Assembly (NCBI GenBank): GCA_024275935.1
Contig: JAJRYF010000015.1
Location: 1-37,920, forward strand
Origin: Gammaproteobacteria bacterium
GTDB taxonomy: Bacteria; Pseudomonadota; Gammaproteobacteria; Xanthomonadales; SZUA-36
Length of the DNA: 37,920 bases
Direction of reading: 5' to 3'
Shown: positions 1 through 8,227 of the stretch, piece by piece
How the letters are laid out: every line of letters begins with the position of its first letter
Position numbering within the stretch: position 1 is the stretch's first letter
Notes under the pieces: generated by a model
What the model was told of the DNA's origin: nothing
Seen by the model: the letters and a program-made list of their open reading frames with translations, nothing else
The model's database searches: none
Made by a program: the position numbers and the translations under genes

Positions 1-131
1 ACACCCTTGCCGTTCAGCTAATCGTTCCCCTTGTCGGGCCGATAGCGGACTTTCACCGCCAAGTCATCCAACCACCACCACAGTGATCGGAACAGCGCCC
101 GTCAAGGCGCTACGCGCCATGCCTGGCGCAC
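1..131 (-). mobile_element. Group II intron, 5' end (domain I), truncated by window edge
   Basis: Read on the minus strand, the element opens at 131 with GTGCGCC, the GUGYG-type 5' end of group II introns. It continues with self-complementary blocks (GGCGC and GCGCC at 106-129) that can form alternative stems. Further in are a GGTGAAAGTCCG box (about 47-58) and a run ending in GGCAAGGGTGT at the window edge, both typical of bacterial group II intron domain I. The rest, including the usual reverse transcriptase/maturase ORF, would lie beyond position 1. The 5' splice site falls a few bases after the T-tract of a probable terminator behind the first pilin gene; class C introns favour such sites. 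The intron identity is recalled from family sequence features and was not checked by a search; the class is not assigned. Confidence 0.75.
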
Positions 132-135
132 CAAT

Positions 136-157
136 AAAAAAACCTCGCAACACGAAG
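136..157 (-). terminator. Probable intrinsic terminator of the distal pilin gene
   Basis: On the minus strand, CTTCG and CGAGG form a short stem (one G-U pair) around a 5-nt loop, followed directly by seven T. It lies about 30 bp past the pilin stop codon and immediately before the intron 5' end. The stem is short, so strength is uncertain. Confidence 0.5.
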
Positions 158-188
158 CTAAATCAAACCAAATAAAACTCTAAATTTA

Positions 189-656
189 TTAGGGACCACG
201 GCAAATTTGCGGCAAATGGATCGCCTCAGCACTATTAGTCTCGGCACATGCCCACTCAATTCGTGACAAACCAGCCCCAAACTCACCTCTGAACTCTAGG
301 ACTGGGTCATTTGAAGTGGCCCCTGTATCTTGTGAGCTTACTGTTATTACAGGATCAGTACAATCACCGCTGAACCCTACTGAGGCAACATGTTTAGTTG
401 GAGTGAACTCGTAGCCAGTGTTACCTGGTCCCATTGTAGGAGAAGCATCTGGGTTTACTTGACATGATTCGGAGATGGCCAACTTAGCAGCGGCAGCAAC
501 TGAGACTGACTCGCCTACTTTGGTTCTAACTGTGTAATTCTGATATGCGGGTATAGCCAAAGCCATCAAGATAGCTATAATCGCGATTACGATCATTAGC
601 TCAATCAGCGTAAAACCATCCTGGCCCCTTTCTGATTTAATTTTACTATAATTCAT
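189..656 (-). CDS. pilA: Type IV major pilin-like protein (second copy)
   Basis: This 155-aa type IVa pilin is the subunit of a pilus fibre assembled at the inner membrane. It has a 14-residue charged leader ending in Gly. The mature protein begins with Phe and carries Glu at +5 (FTLIE), the PilD prepilin peptidase signature, within a long hydrophobic helix. Four cysteines lie in the C-terminal half. It aligns along its whole length with the pilin at 806-1270, so the two are tandem duplicates with diverged C-terminal halves. No convincing Shine-Dalgarno sequence precedes the ATG, and no sigma-54 promoter was found in the 149-bp gap. Expression may therefore depend on read-through from the upstream copy. 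It could serve as an alternative or minor pilin. The gene ends at a probable terminator followed by an intron. Confidence 0.88.
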   Translation of the reverse strand: MNYSKIKSERGQDGFTLIELMIVIAIIAILMALAIPAYQNYTVRTKVGESVSVAAAAKLAISESCQVNPDASPTMGPGNTGYEFTPTKHVASVGFSGDCTDPVITVSSQDTGATSNDPVLEFRGEFGAGLSRIEWACAETNSAEAIHLPQICRGP

Positions 657-753
657 GGTAAATCCATTTGAATTATTAGACTAATTGTGCATATTTCTGA
701 ATGTCTAAACCACTGCAGGAAAATGCAAAATAGACTTTTTTGGTGAAATATAA

Positions 754-784
754 TCGAGAACCCCGCCAGTGAGCGGGGTTTCGA
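754..784 (-). terminator. Stem-loop after pilA, possible leaky terminator
   Basis: AACCCCGC (759-766) pairs with GCGGGGTT (773-780) around a 6-nt loop. The stem extends through TCGA on both sides with one bulged base. It sits 20 bp past the pilA stop. On the minus strand the downstream DNA is only modestly T-rich, so it may act as a partial terminator or an mRNA 3' stabiliser that sets the ratio of the two pilins. Confidence 0.6.
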
Positions 785-805
785 TGAAATTTGAAGTGCC
801 TAGTA

Positions 806-1270
806 TTATGGGCGACAAACCTGAGGCAGGTGTACAACTTCCGCACCAGCGGTATCTGAACAAGTCCACTCAATGCGACCGTCACCAACTGTATATGCAC
901 CAAGAAACTGTAAAGCAGGTTCTGTGGCAGCACCAGTACCGCTTGTACCACCTGAAGTAACAACAACTGTAGGTGCAGCACAAGTACCACCAATTACCGA
1001 GCTTGCTACATACTTAGTTACTGTAAAGCTATAACCAGTAGTAGCATTAGTAGGTACGACATTAGGATCAGACTGACAAGTTTCGGCGACGGCCAGCTTG
1101 GCAGCACCTGCAACTGAAACAGCTTCACCTACCTTGGTACGAATGGTGTAATCCTGATACGCAGGGATAGCCAGAGCCATCAAAATTGCGATAATCGCGA
1201 TTACAATCATCAGTTCGATTAAGGTAAAACCAGACTGGTTGCGTTTAATTTCTTTAATATTTAAGTTCAT
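806..1270 (-). CDS. pilA: Type IV major pilin
   Basis: This 154-aa type IVa pilin has a 14-residue leader ending in Gly, then FTLIE with Glu at +5, and a hydrophobic N-terminal helix used for membrane storage and fibre packing. Four cysteines lie in the C-terminal part, the last two near the C-terminus as in the D-region disulfide of Pseudomonas-type pilins. A strong GGAGG lies 8 nt before the ATG. This is the promoter-proximal copy: a sigma-54 promoter and PilR-like sites lie upstream, and pilR-pilS are the next genes. It is therefore the likely main pilin for twitching motility, adhesion or DNA uptake. A stem-loop follows the stop. The near-identical N-terminal third of the neighbouring pilin indicates duplication. 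Confidence 0.93.
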   Translation of the reverse strand: MNLNIKEIKRNQSGFTLIELMIVIAIIAILMALAIPAYQDYTIRTKVGEAVSVAGAAKLAVAETCQSDPNVVPTNATTGYSFTVTKYVASSVIGGTCAAPTVVVTSGGTSGTGAATEPALQFLGAYTVGDGRIEWTCSDTAGAEVVHLPQVCRP

Positions 1271-1371
1271 TATATGTCCCTCCAGGGCATTATTTATCTA
1301 ATTGCTGGTGTTACTCGTCCTTGGCAACACTACTACTAGAATACTAGATTATTCGAAAATTCGAAAGAGCT

Positions 1372-1395
1372 AGTGTGGTAATTAGTTACCACACT
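1372..1395. repeat. Perfect 10-bp inverted repeat in the pilA leader
   Basis: AGTGTGGTAA (1372-1381) and TTACCACACT (1386-1395) are exact reverse complements around a 4-nt loop. It lies about 100 bp upstream of the pilA start, inside the predicted 5' untranslated region. It could be an RNA hairpin affecting pilA mRNA or a DNA-binding site. No T-tract follows on the minus strand, so it is not a clear terminator. Confidence 0.6.
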
Positions 1396-1561
1396 GCTCG
1401 GCTTACTCCACTCCCCAAGTACTTCAGCTCCCGTATCTAAGTCCCTTTAGCATACTTGCGTATATTCAAGGTTGCTTATAATTTAAGCACATTCTACTTA
1501 ATTCGGCACATTCCCTTTGGGACGAATATTTGCTAAATTCCCCTTTAGCACTCTACTAAAT

Positions 1562-1576
1562 GCAACATTTATGCCA
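1562..1576 (-). promoter_or_regulatory. Sigma-54 promoter of pilA
   Basis: On the minus strand the sequence is TGGCATAAATGTTGC followed by A. It matches the sigma-54 consensus TGGCAC-N5-TTGCA at all but one conserved position, with the correct spacing between the -24 GG and -12 GC. Transcription would start near 1550, giving an unusually long leader of about 280 nt. Sigma-54 control of pilA through PilSR is established in Pseudomonas and related genera, and pilSR is adjacent here. Confidence 0.8.
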
Positions 1577-1663
1577 TAAATATTAAAACACATTATCTAC
1601 ATGTAATTGAAGCATATTTTATATTTATATGGTTTTTTATTAAAAATTTCCCAACTGCCATAT

Positions 1664-1712
1664 TGTCACAGACTGTCGTAAACTGACAAAAATTGTTAGT
1701 ATGCTGATGACA
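1664..1712. promoter_or_regulatory. Candidate PilR activator sites upstream of pilA
   Basis: Four TGTC/GACA tetramers cluster here (1664-1667, 1674-1677, 1685-1688, 1709-1712), partly as inverted pairs. They fall roughly 115-160 bp upstream of the predicted pilA start site, the normal range for a sigma-54 enhancer. PilR of Pseudomonas aeruginosa is known to bind repeated (C/G)TGTC motifs upstream of pilA. Assignment to PilR here is inference from motif and position. Confidence 0.5.
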
Positions 1713-1785
1713 GTTTTAGCACCAGTTTGTACTCAACTGCCTGCCTGTGGCGGCAAGCTACCCGAGAACTCCGTACCCGTATAAT

Positions 1786-1882
1786 TTCGGGCTTGTACCC
1801 ACCCGCCGGTGCGTTACGCCGCGGCAATTGCTCCTGCATTGCTCTACCTCCTGCATCCATGCAGTCTTGCGGCTAACGCACC
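1786..1882. repeat. Dispersed palindromic repeat unit A, 3' of pilR
   Basis: The first 44 bp (1786-1829) match 9714-9759 at about 80% by eye, sharing TTCGGG, TTGTA, GCCGGTG and GCGGCAA. GGTGCGTTACGCCGC (1808-1822) also pairs with GCGGCTAACGCACC (1869-1882), with one bulged base, to form a large hairpin. The unit lies just past the pilR stop. It resembles the GGTGCGTTA...TAACGCACC palindromes scattered in many proteobacterial genomes. Confidence 0.6.
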
Positions 1883-1897
1883 CTTGTATCTTCCACG

Positions 1898-3286
1898 CTA
1901 TTCAATCTCGTATTTACTCAATTTATACCGCAACGACCTAAACGAAAGACCTAGCTTTTTCGCCGTTTCGGTTTTATTGTAATGGCATTCTTCCAGGGCC
2001 TTTTTCAGAATTCTTCTTTCAATTGTTTCTAAATGATGGTCGAGGTTATTTGGGGTTTCGCCGCCGTCCTCATCGCTGTCGAGCACGGTGTCCAATGTCT
2101 CACCGCTAATATCCAGCATCAGGTCTGCGACATCAATTTGGCCTTCTGCCAGGGTCATTGCCCGTTGTAGTATATTTACTAGCTCTCTAACATTGCCATG
2201 GAAGCCATGATCTTGCAGGGCTTTGCTGGCCTCGGGGGTAAATTCAGGGGGCTTATCGATACCTAGCTCGGCCGCTAGTTGGCCGCTAAAATGGCGTACC
2301 AACAGGGGGATGTCCTCTGGGCGCTCGCGTAGCGCGGGGGTTTTAAGTTCGATTACATTCAGCCGGAAATATAAGTCGTTCCTGAATTCACCTGAGTCTA
2401 CCAATGGTTTTAAGGTTTTATGGCTGGCGCTCAAAATCCGTACATCTATGGCTTGCTCTTTATCTGAGCCAATTGCCCGCACGCGTTTTTCTTGAATTAC
2501 CCGCAATAGTTTTACCTGCATTGCTAATGGCAAATCAGCTACTTCATCTACAAGCAGGGTACCGCCGTTAGCACTCTGGAATAGTCCTGGGCGGTCTTCG
2601 TGGGCTCCGGTAAAGCTGCCCTTTACATGCCCGAAAAATTCACTTTCCATTAAATCAGCAGGAATTGCGCCACAGTTCACTGCGATAAAATTCTCCTCGG
2701 AACGAGGGCCTAACTGGTGAATTAATCGGGCTACTAATTCTTTGCCGGTGCCGGAATCACCGCTGATAAATACCGGCGCCTGGCTGCGGGCTAGTTTTAA
2801 GGTCATGCGGCGTACTTGGTCCATTGCGGGTGATTTGCCAATTAAGGCTTTTAGCTTCTGGGCCATTTCTGCAGACACAGTTTCATTTGTTGTCGCGCTT
2901 GGCTTTGGTTTGCTGAGCTTTAGGGCTATACCTACCAGACGGCGTAAATCATTGATATTTACTGGCTTGGATACGAAGTCGAAGGCACCTAGCTTTAAAG
3001 CCATAACTGCATCTTCAACTTTGCCGTGGGCGGTAAGCACCGCTACTGGCAGATCTGGGTGTTGCTGGCTTATTTCGGCTACCAGATCCAGACCGTTGCC
3101 GTCAGGTAGTTTCATGTCGGTAAGGCAAAAACCGAATTCTTCCTGTTTTAGCTTTTCTCGTGCCTGGGTGAGGTCGATGGCTGTAGTTACTTGCAGACCC
3201 ATTCTTGACAGGGTGATGTCCAATAGCTCCAGAATGTCCGGTTCATCATCTATTACCAGAATTTTTTGACTTATAACTTCTGACAT
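1898..3286 (-). CDS. pilR: Sigma-54-dependent response regulator PilR
   Basis: This 462-aa NtrC-family activator turns on sigma-54 transcription of pilin genes. It has a receiver domain (residues about 5-120) with the acidic pair DDE near residue 13 and phospho-acceptor Asp57 (LTDMKLPDG). The AAA+ domain has a Walker A (SGDSGTGKE), a GSFTGA loop that contacts sigma-54, and a Walker B (LLVDE). A Fis-type helix-turn-helix occupies the C-terminus (TETAKKLGLSFRSLRYKL). The length is normal for PilR. GGGG precedes the ATG at a suitable distance. It lies 162 bp downstream of pilS on the same strand and upstream of the pilins, so the pair and its target are contiguous. PilS should phosphorylate it. 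The identification is firm; the PilR name rests on the context as well as sequence. Confidence 0.93.
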   Translation of the reverse strand: MSEVISQKILVIDDEPDILELLDITLSRMGLQVTTAIDLTQAREKLKQEEFGFCLTDMKLPDGNGLDLVAEISQQHPDLPVAVLTAHGKVEDAVMALKLGAFDFVSKPVNINDLRRLVGIALKLSKPKPSATTNETVSAEMAQKLKALIGKSPAMDQVRRMTLKLARSQAPVFISGDSGTGKELVARLIHQLGPRSEENFIAVNCGAIPADLMESEFFGHVKGSFTGAHEDRPGLFQSANGGTLLVDEVADLPLAMQVKLLRVIQEKRVRAIGSDKEQAIDVRILSASHKTLKPLVDSGEFRNDLYFRLNVIELKTPALRERPEDIPLLVRHFSGQLAAELGIDKPPEFTPEASKALQDHGFHGNVRELVNILQRAMTLAEGQIDVADLMLDISGETLDTVLDSDEDGGETPNNLDHHLETIERRILKKALEECHYNKTETAKKLGLSFRSLRYKLSKYEIE

Positions 3287-3448
3287 TGCACCCCAACCTA
3301 ATTATTTGTGTAATTTAGATTATATGGTAACAGTAGGAATACAACCAGTATTACCACAATCGTCTGGTGGAGGCGCGATATGATGTGGATGATGTTTTAC
3401 CGGTATCTTTGGGGGTTCGCTCATCCACCATGGCTTCCGGGCTGGTAA

Positions 3449-5125
3449 TCACCCTACGCGCGATAGCGATGCGCCGGTGACATCCTGCTCATCGCGGTTA
3501 CGGGCGGCGGCTGGTAAGATCATCCGAAACAGTGCGCCGCTCTGGTGCTGTGAAATTGCGCTTATTTCTGTCTGGTTAATTGCACACAGTTGCTGGGTGA
3601 TATACAAGCCTAAGCCTGAACCCTGTTTGTGAGTTGAATAAAATGGTTCGAAAATATCCGCAATAATTGCCTCGTCAATCCCCACGCCATTATCCTGTAC
3701 ATCAACTATAGGCTTGCCAGTACCTAGCTGAACATTAAGACCAATTATTACATCAATCATAGCCTCGGCAGTTTTCGCATGGGTGGTGGCATTTTCTAGC
3801 AGTTGGTGAATAACCTGCTGAAACTGGCTGCGGTCAAATAGCCCATAAACCGGGGTCATGGGTAGTTCTAATCGAATATTTAAGCCAGAATCCGGCATCA
3901 TTTTTTTATATTCAGTGACTAAAGTCTGCAGCTCACTATTGAGCAATAAGACTTCAGCTCTGGATCTTTGTTGCCGTGATAACTGGAAGATATTCTCAAT
4001 AATATTGTTAATTCTTTCACTTTGATTGCTGATGATATCCAATAAGCGGCGGTTGCCTTCACTTAATGTCGTGGACTCCTGCAGCAATTCACCAGCATTA
4101 ACAATAGCCGCTAGCGGATTTCTAATTTCGTGGGCAATGCTGCCAGAAAGCTTGGCCAGTGTATCGGTGGCAATAGTGCTAGCCTGGCGTGAAAGCTTGG
4201 CCGTATCTTGCAGGAAGACCAGGGTTGCCTGAATTTTAGTTCCGGGAATGGTGATAAAGCTGGGGATTACCGGTGAATGCCCAAGGGTTAGTGCTACTGG
4301 TTCGTCCGGGACATCCCGGCCCGAGCGCCAGGCGCGTAGTAGTTTCATTAATTCAGGAGCTATCTCGGTAATTTTATGGTCAGTTGTATTTGGCGAACCT
4401 AGCAAAAACCAGGCAGATTCATTCATTAGTCGGACTTCGTCATTGGCATCAATAACCAATACCCCGGCACGCATGCGCCGGATAATAATTTCATTTACCT
4501 GCTCAAGGTTGCCCAAATCTACCCTGTGTTGCCGGGCGAGTAACTCGTACTGCTGGTTCCAGCGTGCCAAGGCACTAAATGTTAACGCTCCCAGCATAAA
4601 GGTGGTGGCGTAAATACCTGCTACCAGCCAACGGTTAGCATCCCCGTCACCGTATAAAACATACCAACCAGTGAAGCCAAGCACGAATAAAGCGGAGGCG
4701 GAGGCCAATATTATTGCGAATTTCCTGGATAACACCAAAGCGGCTGCCGAGCACCAGAAAATTAGTAACAAACCAGTGCCATTAGCCAGGCTATCGAGGG
4801 TATAAATCAGCACCCCGGTAATCAGCACATCGGTAATGAACGCAAACTGCGCCAATATATGCGGTTGCTCAGGGTTACGGTTTAGCAACACTATCATCAA
4901 GATGCTATCTACCAGATAAACGATAGCGGTAGATTTGGCAATATTGAATAATTCGCTAGCGGTACTTTGATAACTGCCGAAAAACAATACAAACAAGATG
5001 ACCAGTGCGATCACCAGTCTGAAGGCATTGAAGTAAAGCATCAAGCGCCGAGCAAGCGAACGCGACAACGGGTAGTTGCTGGTCGCAATGTGGCGCTGCT
5101 TGGTATTTTGCAGACTTAGACCCAT
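3449..5125 (-). CDS. pilS: Membrane sensor histidine kinase PilS
   Basis: This 558-aa kinase should phosphorylate PilR. About six hydrophobic segments fill residues 25-200. A PAS-like region follows (about 210-310), then HisKA with the phospho-accepting His in SIAHEIRNPLAA (about residue 335), and a HATPase_c domain with the N box (LLENATTHA) and G boxes (DNGVGID and GSGLGLYI). In Pseudomonas aeruginosa PilS senses pilin subunits in the inner membrane through its transmembrane part. A GGGTGGG run precedes the ATG. It is separated from secA upstream by 273 bp that hold two stem-loops. The last 20 or so residues after the kinase core look variable and carry no recognisable motif. Confidence 0.92.
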   Translation of the reverse strand: MGLSLQNTKQRHIATSNYPLSRSLARRLMLYFNAFRLVIALVILFVLFFGSYQSTASELFNIAKSTAIVYLVDSILMIVLLNRNPEQPHILAQFAFITDVLITGVLIYTLDSLANGTGLLLIFWCSAAALVLSRKFAIILASASALFVLGFTGWYVLYGDGDANRWLVAGIYATTFMLGALTFSALARWNQQYELLARQHRVDLGNLEQVNEIIIRRMRAGVLVIDANDEVRLMNESAWFLLGSPNTTDHKITEIAPELMKLLRAWRSGRDVPDEPVALTLGHSPVIPSFITIPGTKIQATLVFLQDTAKLSRQASTIATDTLAKLSGSIAHEIRNPLAAIVNAGELLQESTTLSEGNRRLLDIISNQSERINNIIENIFQLSRQQRSRAEVLLLNSELQTLVTEYKKMMPDSGLNIRLELPMTPVYGLFDRSQFQQVIHQLLENATTHAKTAEAMIDVIIGLNVQLGTGKPIVDVQDNGVGIDEAIIADIFEPFYSTHKQGSGLGLYITQQLCAINQTEISAISQHQSGALFRMILPAAARNRDEQDVTGASLSRVG

Positions 5126-5179
5126 ATACTTTTTCCCACCCTAATCGATTCCGTTCAATTAATTTGGTGTTCCTTCTTT

Positions 5180-5230
5180 TTTAGTTGGCTTTGTAGGTGA
5201 TGTGATTATTAAAGCTTTCACCCAACTAAA
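5180..5230. repeat. Inverted repeat in the pilS leader
   Basis: TTTAGTTGG (5180-5188) and CCAACTAAA (5222-5230) are perfect reverse complements. The enclosed segment can form a second small stem (GGTGA with TCACC). It lies about 55 bp before the pilS start and could be part of its 5' untranslated region. No function can be named. Confidence 0.4.
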
Positions 5231-5326
5231 GCCTGACACTGAATATAGCACACATTGTGGGTATTGCGTGTTTCTATTGTTGGGCAGGGGGGGCTTCTGG
5301 AAAGTTAGTCGTAAGCGGAAACTCCC

Positions 5327-5383
5327 GGTGCATCCGCTTTGCTTGACAGCACCCTACGGTACTTTATTTTTCTGTAGGATGCT
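5327..5383. repeat. Dispersed palindromic repeat unit B, 3' of secA
   Basis: This unit contains GGTGCATCCGCTTTGCTTGAC followed by AGCACCCTAC, a decayed form of the common GGTGCGTCCGCTT...GACGCACC palindrome. AGCACCCTAC (5348-5357) also pairs with GTAGGATGCT (5374-5383) at 9 of 10 positions. The core resembles 14841-14876. It starts 16 bp beyond the secA stop codon and may serve as a 3'-end structure for secA mRNA. Confidence 0.55.
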
Positions 5384-5398
5384 TGAGCATATGCTGAC

Positions 5399-8095
5399 TT
5401 AGGTTAGCTTACCGTGGCATTGCTTGAATTTCTTGCCAGAACCACAGGGGCAAGGTTCGTTACGCCCAACTTTGCGTCCCTCGCGGACGAATGTCTCGTT
5501 ACCATCAATAGCAGCATCCGGCGCTGCTCCTATAGCCGATGCTTGGGCGTGCTGGAATTCCATATCACTTGCGGTTTTATTGCGCTCATCTACGGCTGCA
5601 ACATCTGCTTCTGCCTGCACCTCTACTCTGGCCAGTATTTTCACAACTTCCTGGCGGAAAGTGTCCAGCATATCGGTGAACATTTCAAAGGATTCTTTTT
5701 TGTATTCCTGGGTTGGCTTCTTCTGCGCGTATGAGCGCAAGCCAATGCCCTGACGCAAGTAATCCATATTTGCCAAATGGTCTTTCCACTGAGAATCGAG
5801 CACATTTAACATTAGCGCTTTCTCAAAATGACGCATAACCTCAGTTCCAGCTTCTTCCTCTTTGGCTGCAAAGAATTTCTCTACTTCAGTCCATACTCGG
5901 CTTTGAATAGTCTCGGTATCAAGCTGATCTTCATCTAGCCAGGAGCTGACCGGAACTTTAATCATGTATTCGCCAGCCAGGGCTTTTTCCAGGCCCTCGA
6001 TATCCCATTGCTCATCAATGCTACCGGGAGGAACATATTGTGCAAGAAAATCGTCAAATACCATTTCTTTGAAGTCTGCAACCATTTTTTCAACTTCACT
6101 GGCTGCCATTAATTCGTCTCGTTGCTCATAGATGACACGGCGCTGGTCATTAGCCACATCATCATATTCCAGCAGGTGCTTACGCATGTCGAAGTTATGC
6201 CCTTCAACCTTGCGTTGGGCGTTTTCTATGGCTTTAGATACCCATGGGTGTTCAATTGCTTCATTTTCTTCCATGCCGATACGCTTCATCATGGCCGCCA
6301 TCCTGTCGGACGCGAATATCCGCATCAGACTATCTTCCAGAGAAAGATAGAAGCGTGATGAGCCTGCGTCTCCCTGACGACCGGAACGACCGCGCAACTG
6401 GTTGTCAATCCGGCGTGACTCATGCCGCTCGGTACCGATAATGTGTAAACCACCAGCCTCCAAAACCTGTTGGTGACGATCTTGCCAGGCAGTTTTTATG
6501 CTTGCTATTTTGTCATCATTGGCAGCCTTACCAAGATCGCGAATTTCAGCATCAAGGTTGCCACCCAAAACGATATCCGTACCCCTGCCCGCCATATTAG
6601 TGGCGATGGTGATAGCACCGGGGCGGCCAGCATTTTCCACAATCAGGGCTTCGCGTTCGTGCTGTTTGGCGTTTAGAACTTCATGTTTAATGCCGGCTTT
6701 TTTCAGCTTATTAGCGATTAATTCTGAGGTTTCGATAGAGGTTGTGCCTACCAGTGCTGGTTGACCGCGCTCAATACAGTCTTTTACATCTTCGATAATA
6801 GCTTTGTATTTTTCATCAGCAGTCAGGAAAATCAAATCTCCGCGATCTTCACGAACCATTGGCTGGTTAGTTGGAATAACTACCACTTCCAGACCGTAAA
6901 TTGACTGAAATTCAAATGCTTCGGTATCTGCAGTACCGGTCATACCCGAAAGCTTGTCGTATAGTCGGAAGTAATTCTGAAAGGTTATCGCTGCCAGAGT
7001 TTGGTTTTCACGCTGTATGGGCACGCTTTCTTTGGCTTCAATAGCTTGATGCAAACCGTCCGACCAGCGCCGCCCAGAGAGCGTTCTGCCAGTAAACTCG
7101 TCAACAATAATAACTTCGCCGTCTTTAACAATATAATCAACATCCTTGCTAAACAGATGTTCGGCTCGCAAACCGGCGTTCAGATGATGCACCAAAGACA
7201 AGTTCTGCGCCTGATAGAGGCTATCTTCCGGACCAATTAGTCCCTGTTTAACCATCAAGCCTTCTACTTTAGACATACCTTCTTCGGTGAGGTATATCTG
7301 CTTGGTTTTCTCGTCCACGGTGAAATCACCGGGGCCGTCTTCTTCTTTTTGAGGTTCTAGATGCGGGATCAACTTATGAATTTTCACATAAAGGTGTTGG
7401 CTTTCGTCAGCCGGGCCGGAAATAATTAACGGAGTACGGGCTTCGTCAATCAAAATCGAGTCGACTTCATCAACTACTGCAAAGAACTGACCACGCTGGA
7501 CTTTTTCATCCATACTGAAGGCCATATTATCGCGTAGGTAATCAAAGCCGAATTCGTTGTTGGTGCCGTAGGTAATATCAGAGGCATACGCAACCCGCTT
7601 GGCTGCCGCTGTCATACCTGGAACCACCACGCCAACTGTAAGCCCCAGGGCTTCAAATACCGGCTGCATCCAATCAGCATCACGCTGGGCAAGGTAGTCA
7701 TTAACTGTAACTATATGCACGCCTTTTTTAGGTATCGCATTTAGATAGGCAGCCAGGGTGGACATAAGGGTTTTGCCCTCACCTGTTTTCATTTCTGAAA
7801 TCTTGCCTTGGTGTAAAACCATGCCGCCAATCATTTGTACATCGTAGTGCCGCAGGCCCAGAGTTCGATTTGAGGCCTCGCGAACTACTGCAAAGGCTTC
7901 AGCCAGAAGGCTGTCCAAATCTTCGCCCTTTTCAAAACGCTGCCGAAAATCATCAGTTTTTGCTTTGAGTTCAGCGTCATCAAGAGCCTGCATCTGGACC
8001 TCGAAATCGCTTATTTGCACAACATCTTTGCGCATTTTCTTCAACAAGCGGTCATTTCGACTGCCAACAAATTTGGTAATAAGATTATTCAGCAT
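5399..8095 (-). CDS. secA: Preprotein translocase ATPase SecA
   Basis: This 898-aa motor drives post-translational export of proteins through SecYEG. Nucleotide-binding domain 1 has Walker A MKTGEGKT at residues 102-109 and the DEVD box at 209-212. The preprotein cross-linking domain, NBD2 ([10 protein letters not shown], then [11 protein letters not shown]) and the helical wing and scaffold follow. The C-terminal tail carries the zinc-binding SEC-C motif [13 protein letters not shown], used to contact SecB. The length is normal. The start is the only in-frame Met consistent with the conserved N-terminus ([16 protein letters not shown]), but no clear Shine-Dalgarno sequence precedes it. No secM-like gene is present; an M23 peptidase gene lies 132 bp upstream instead, the order seen in Pseudomonas. 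Confidence 0.98.
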   Translation of the reverse strand: MLNNLITKFVGSRNDRLLKKMRKDVVQISDFEVQMQALDDAELKAKTDDFRQRFEKGEDLDSLLAEAFAVVREASNRTLGLRHYDVQMIGGMVLHQGKISEMKTGEGKTLMSTLAAYLNAIPKKGVHIVTVNDYLAQRDADWMQPVFEALGLTVGVVVPGMTAAAKRVAYASDITYGTNNEFGFDYLRDNMAFSMDEKVQRGQFFAVVDEVDSILIDEARTPLIISGPADESQHLYVKIHKLIPHLEPQKEEDGPGDFTVDEKTKQIYLTEEGMSKVEGLMVKQGLIGPEDSLYQAQNLSLVHHLNAGLRAEHLFSKDVDYIVKDGEVIIVDEFTGRTLSGRRWSDGLHQAIEAKESVPIQRENQTLAAITFQNYFRLYDKLSGMTGTADTEAFEFQSIYGLEVVVIPTNQPMVREDRGDLIFLTADEKYKAIIEDVKDCIERGQPALVGTTSIETSELIANKLKKAGIKHEVLNAKQHEREALIVENAGRPGAITIATNMAGRGTDIVLGGNLDAEIRDLGKAANDDKIASIKTAWQDRHQQVLEAGGLHIIGTERHESRRIDNQLRGRSGRQGDAGSSRFYLSLEDSLMRIFASDRMAAMMKRIGMEENEAIEHPWVSKAIENAQRKVEGHNFDMRKHLLEYDDVANDQRRVIYEQRDELMAASEVEKMVADFKEMVFDDFLAQYVPPGSIDEQWDIEGLEKALAGEYMIKVPVSSWLDEDQLDTETIQSRVWTEVEKFFAAKEEEAGTEVMRHFEKALMLNVLDSQWKDHLANMDYLRQGIGLRSYAQKKPTQEYKKESFEMFTDMLDTFRQEVVKILARVEVQAEADVAAVDERNKTASDMEFQHAQASAIGAAPDAAIDGNETFVREGRKVGRNEPCPCGSGKKFKQCHGKLT

Positions 8096-8142
8096 GATGT
8101 GTATTAATTCTGTATGCGAGTATTAAAAAAAGAGTGTATCTC

Positions 8143-8170
8143 AGGCTGTATTTATGGGGTTAAATAGCCT
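8143..8170. repeat. Stem-loop between the M23 peptidase gene and secA
   Basis: AGGC-TG-TATTTA (8143-8154) pairs with TAAATA-GCCT (8161-8170) around a 6-nt loop with a 2-nt bulge. It lies about 50 bp upstream of secA. It could be a weak attenuator or mRNA processing structure in the secA leader; there is no T-tract on the minus strand. Confidence 0.35.
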
Positions 8171-8227
8171 AAATACAAGCCCTGACCAATATCTCAGGAT
8201 ATTATAGTAGAACTAAGGTTGGCAAGG

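Noticed and set aside
1271-1550. c-di-GMP (GEMM) riboswitch in the pilA leader
   Set aside because: No CGCAAAGC-type core or matching paired receptor hairpin could be found on the minus strand.
3287-3448. Frameshifted C-terminal continuation of pilS or a 26-aa ORF in the pilS-pilR gap
   Set aside because: PilS is already full length with complete kinase motifs; the short ORF has no Shine-Dalgarno sequence and no recognisable features.
6470-6764. Long plus-strand ORFs inside secA and other genes
   Set aside because: They run antisense to strongly conserved genes and have no ribosome-binding sites or family motifs, so they are treated as shadows.
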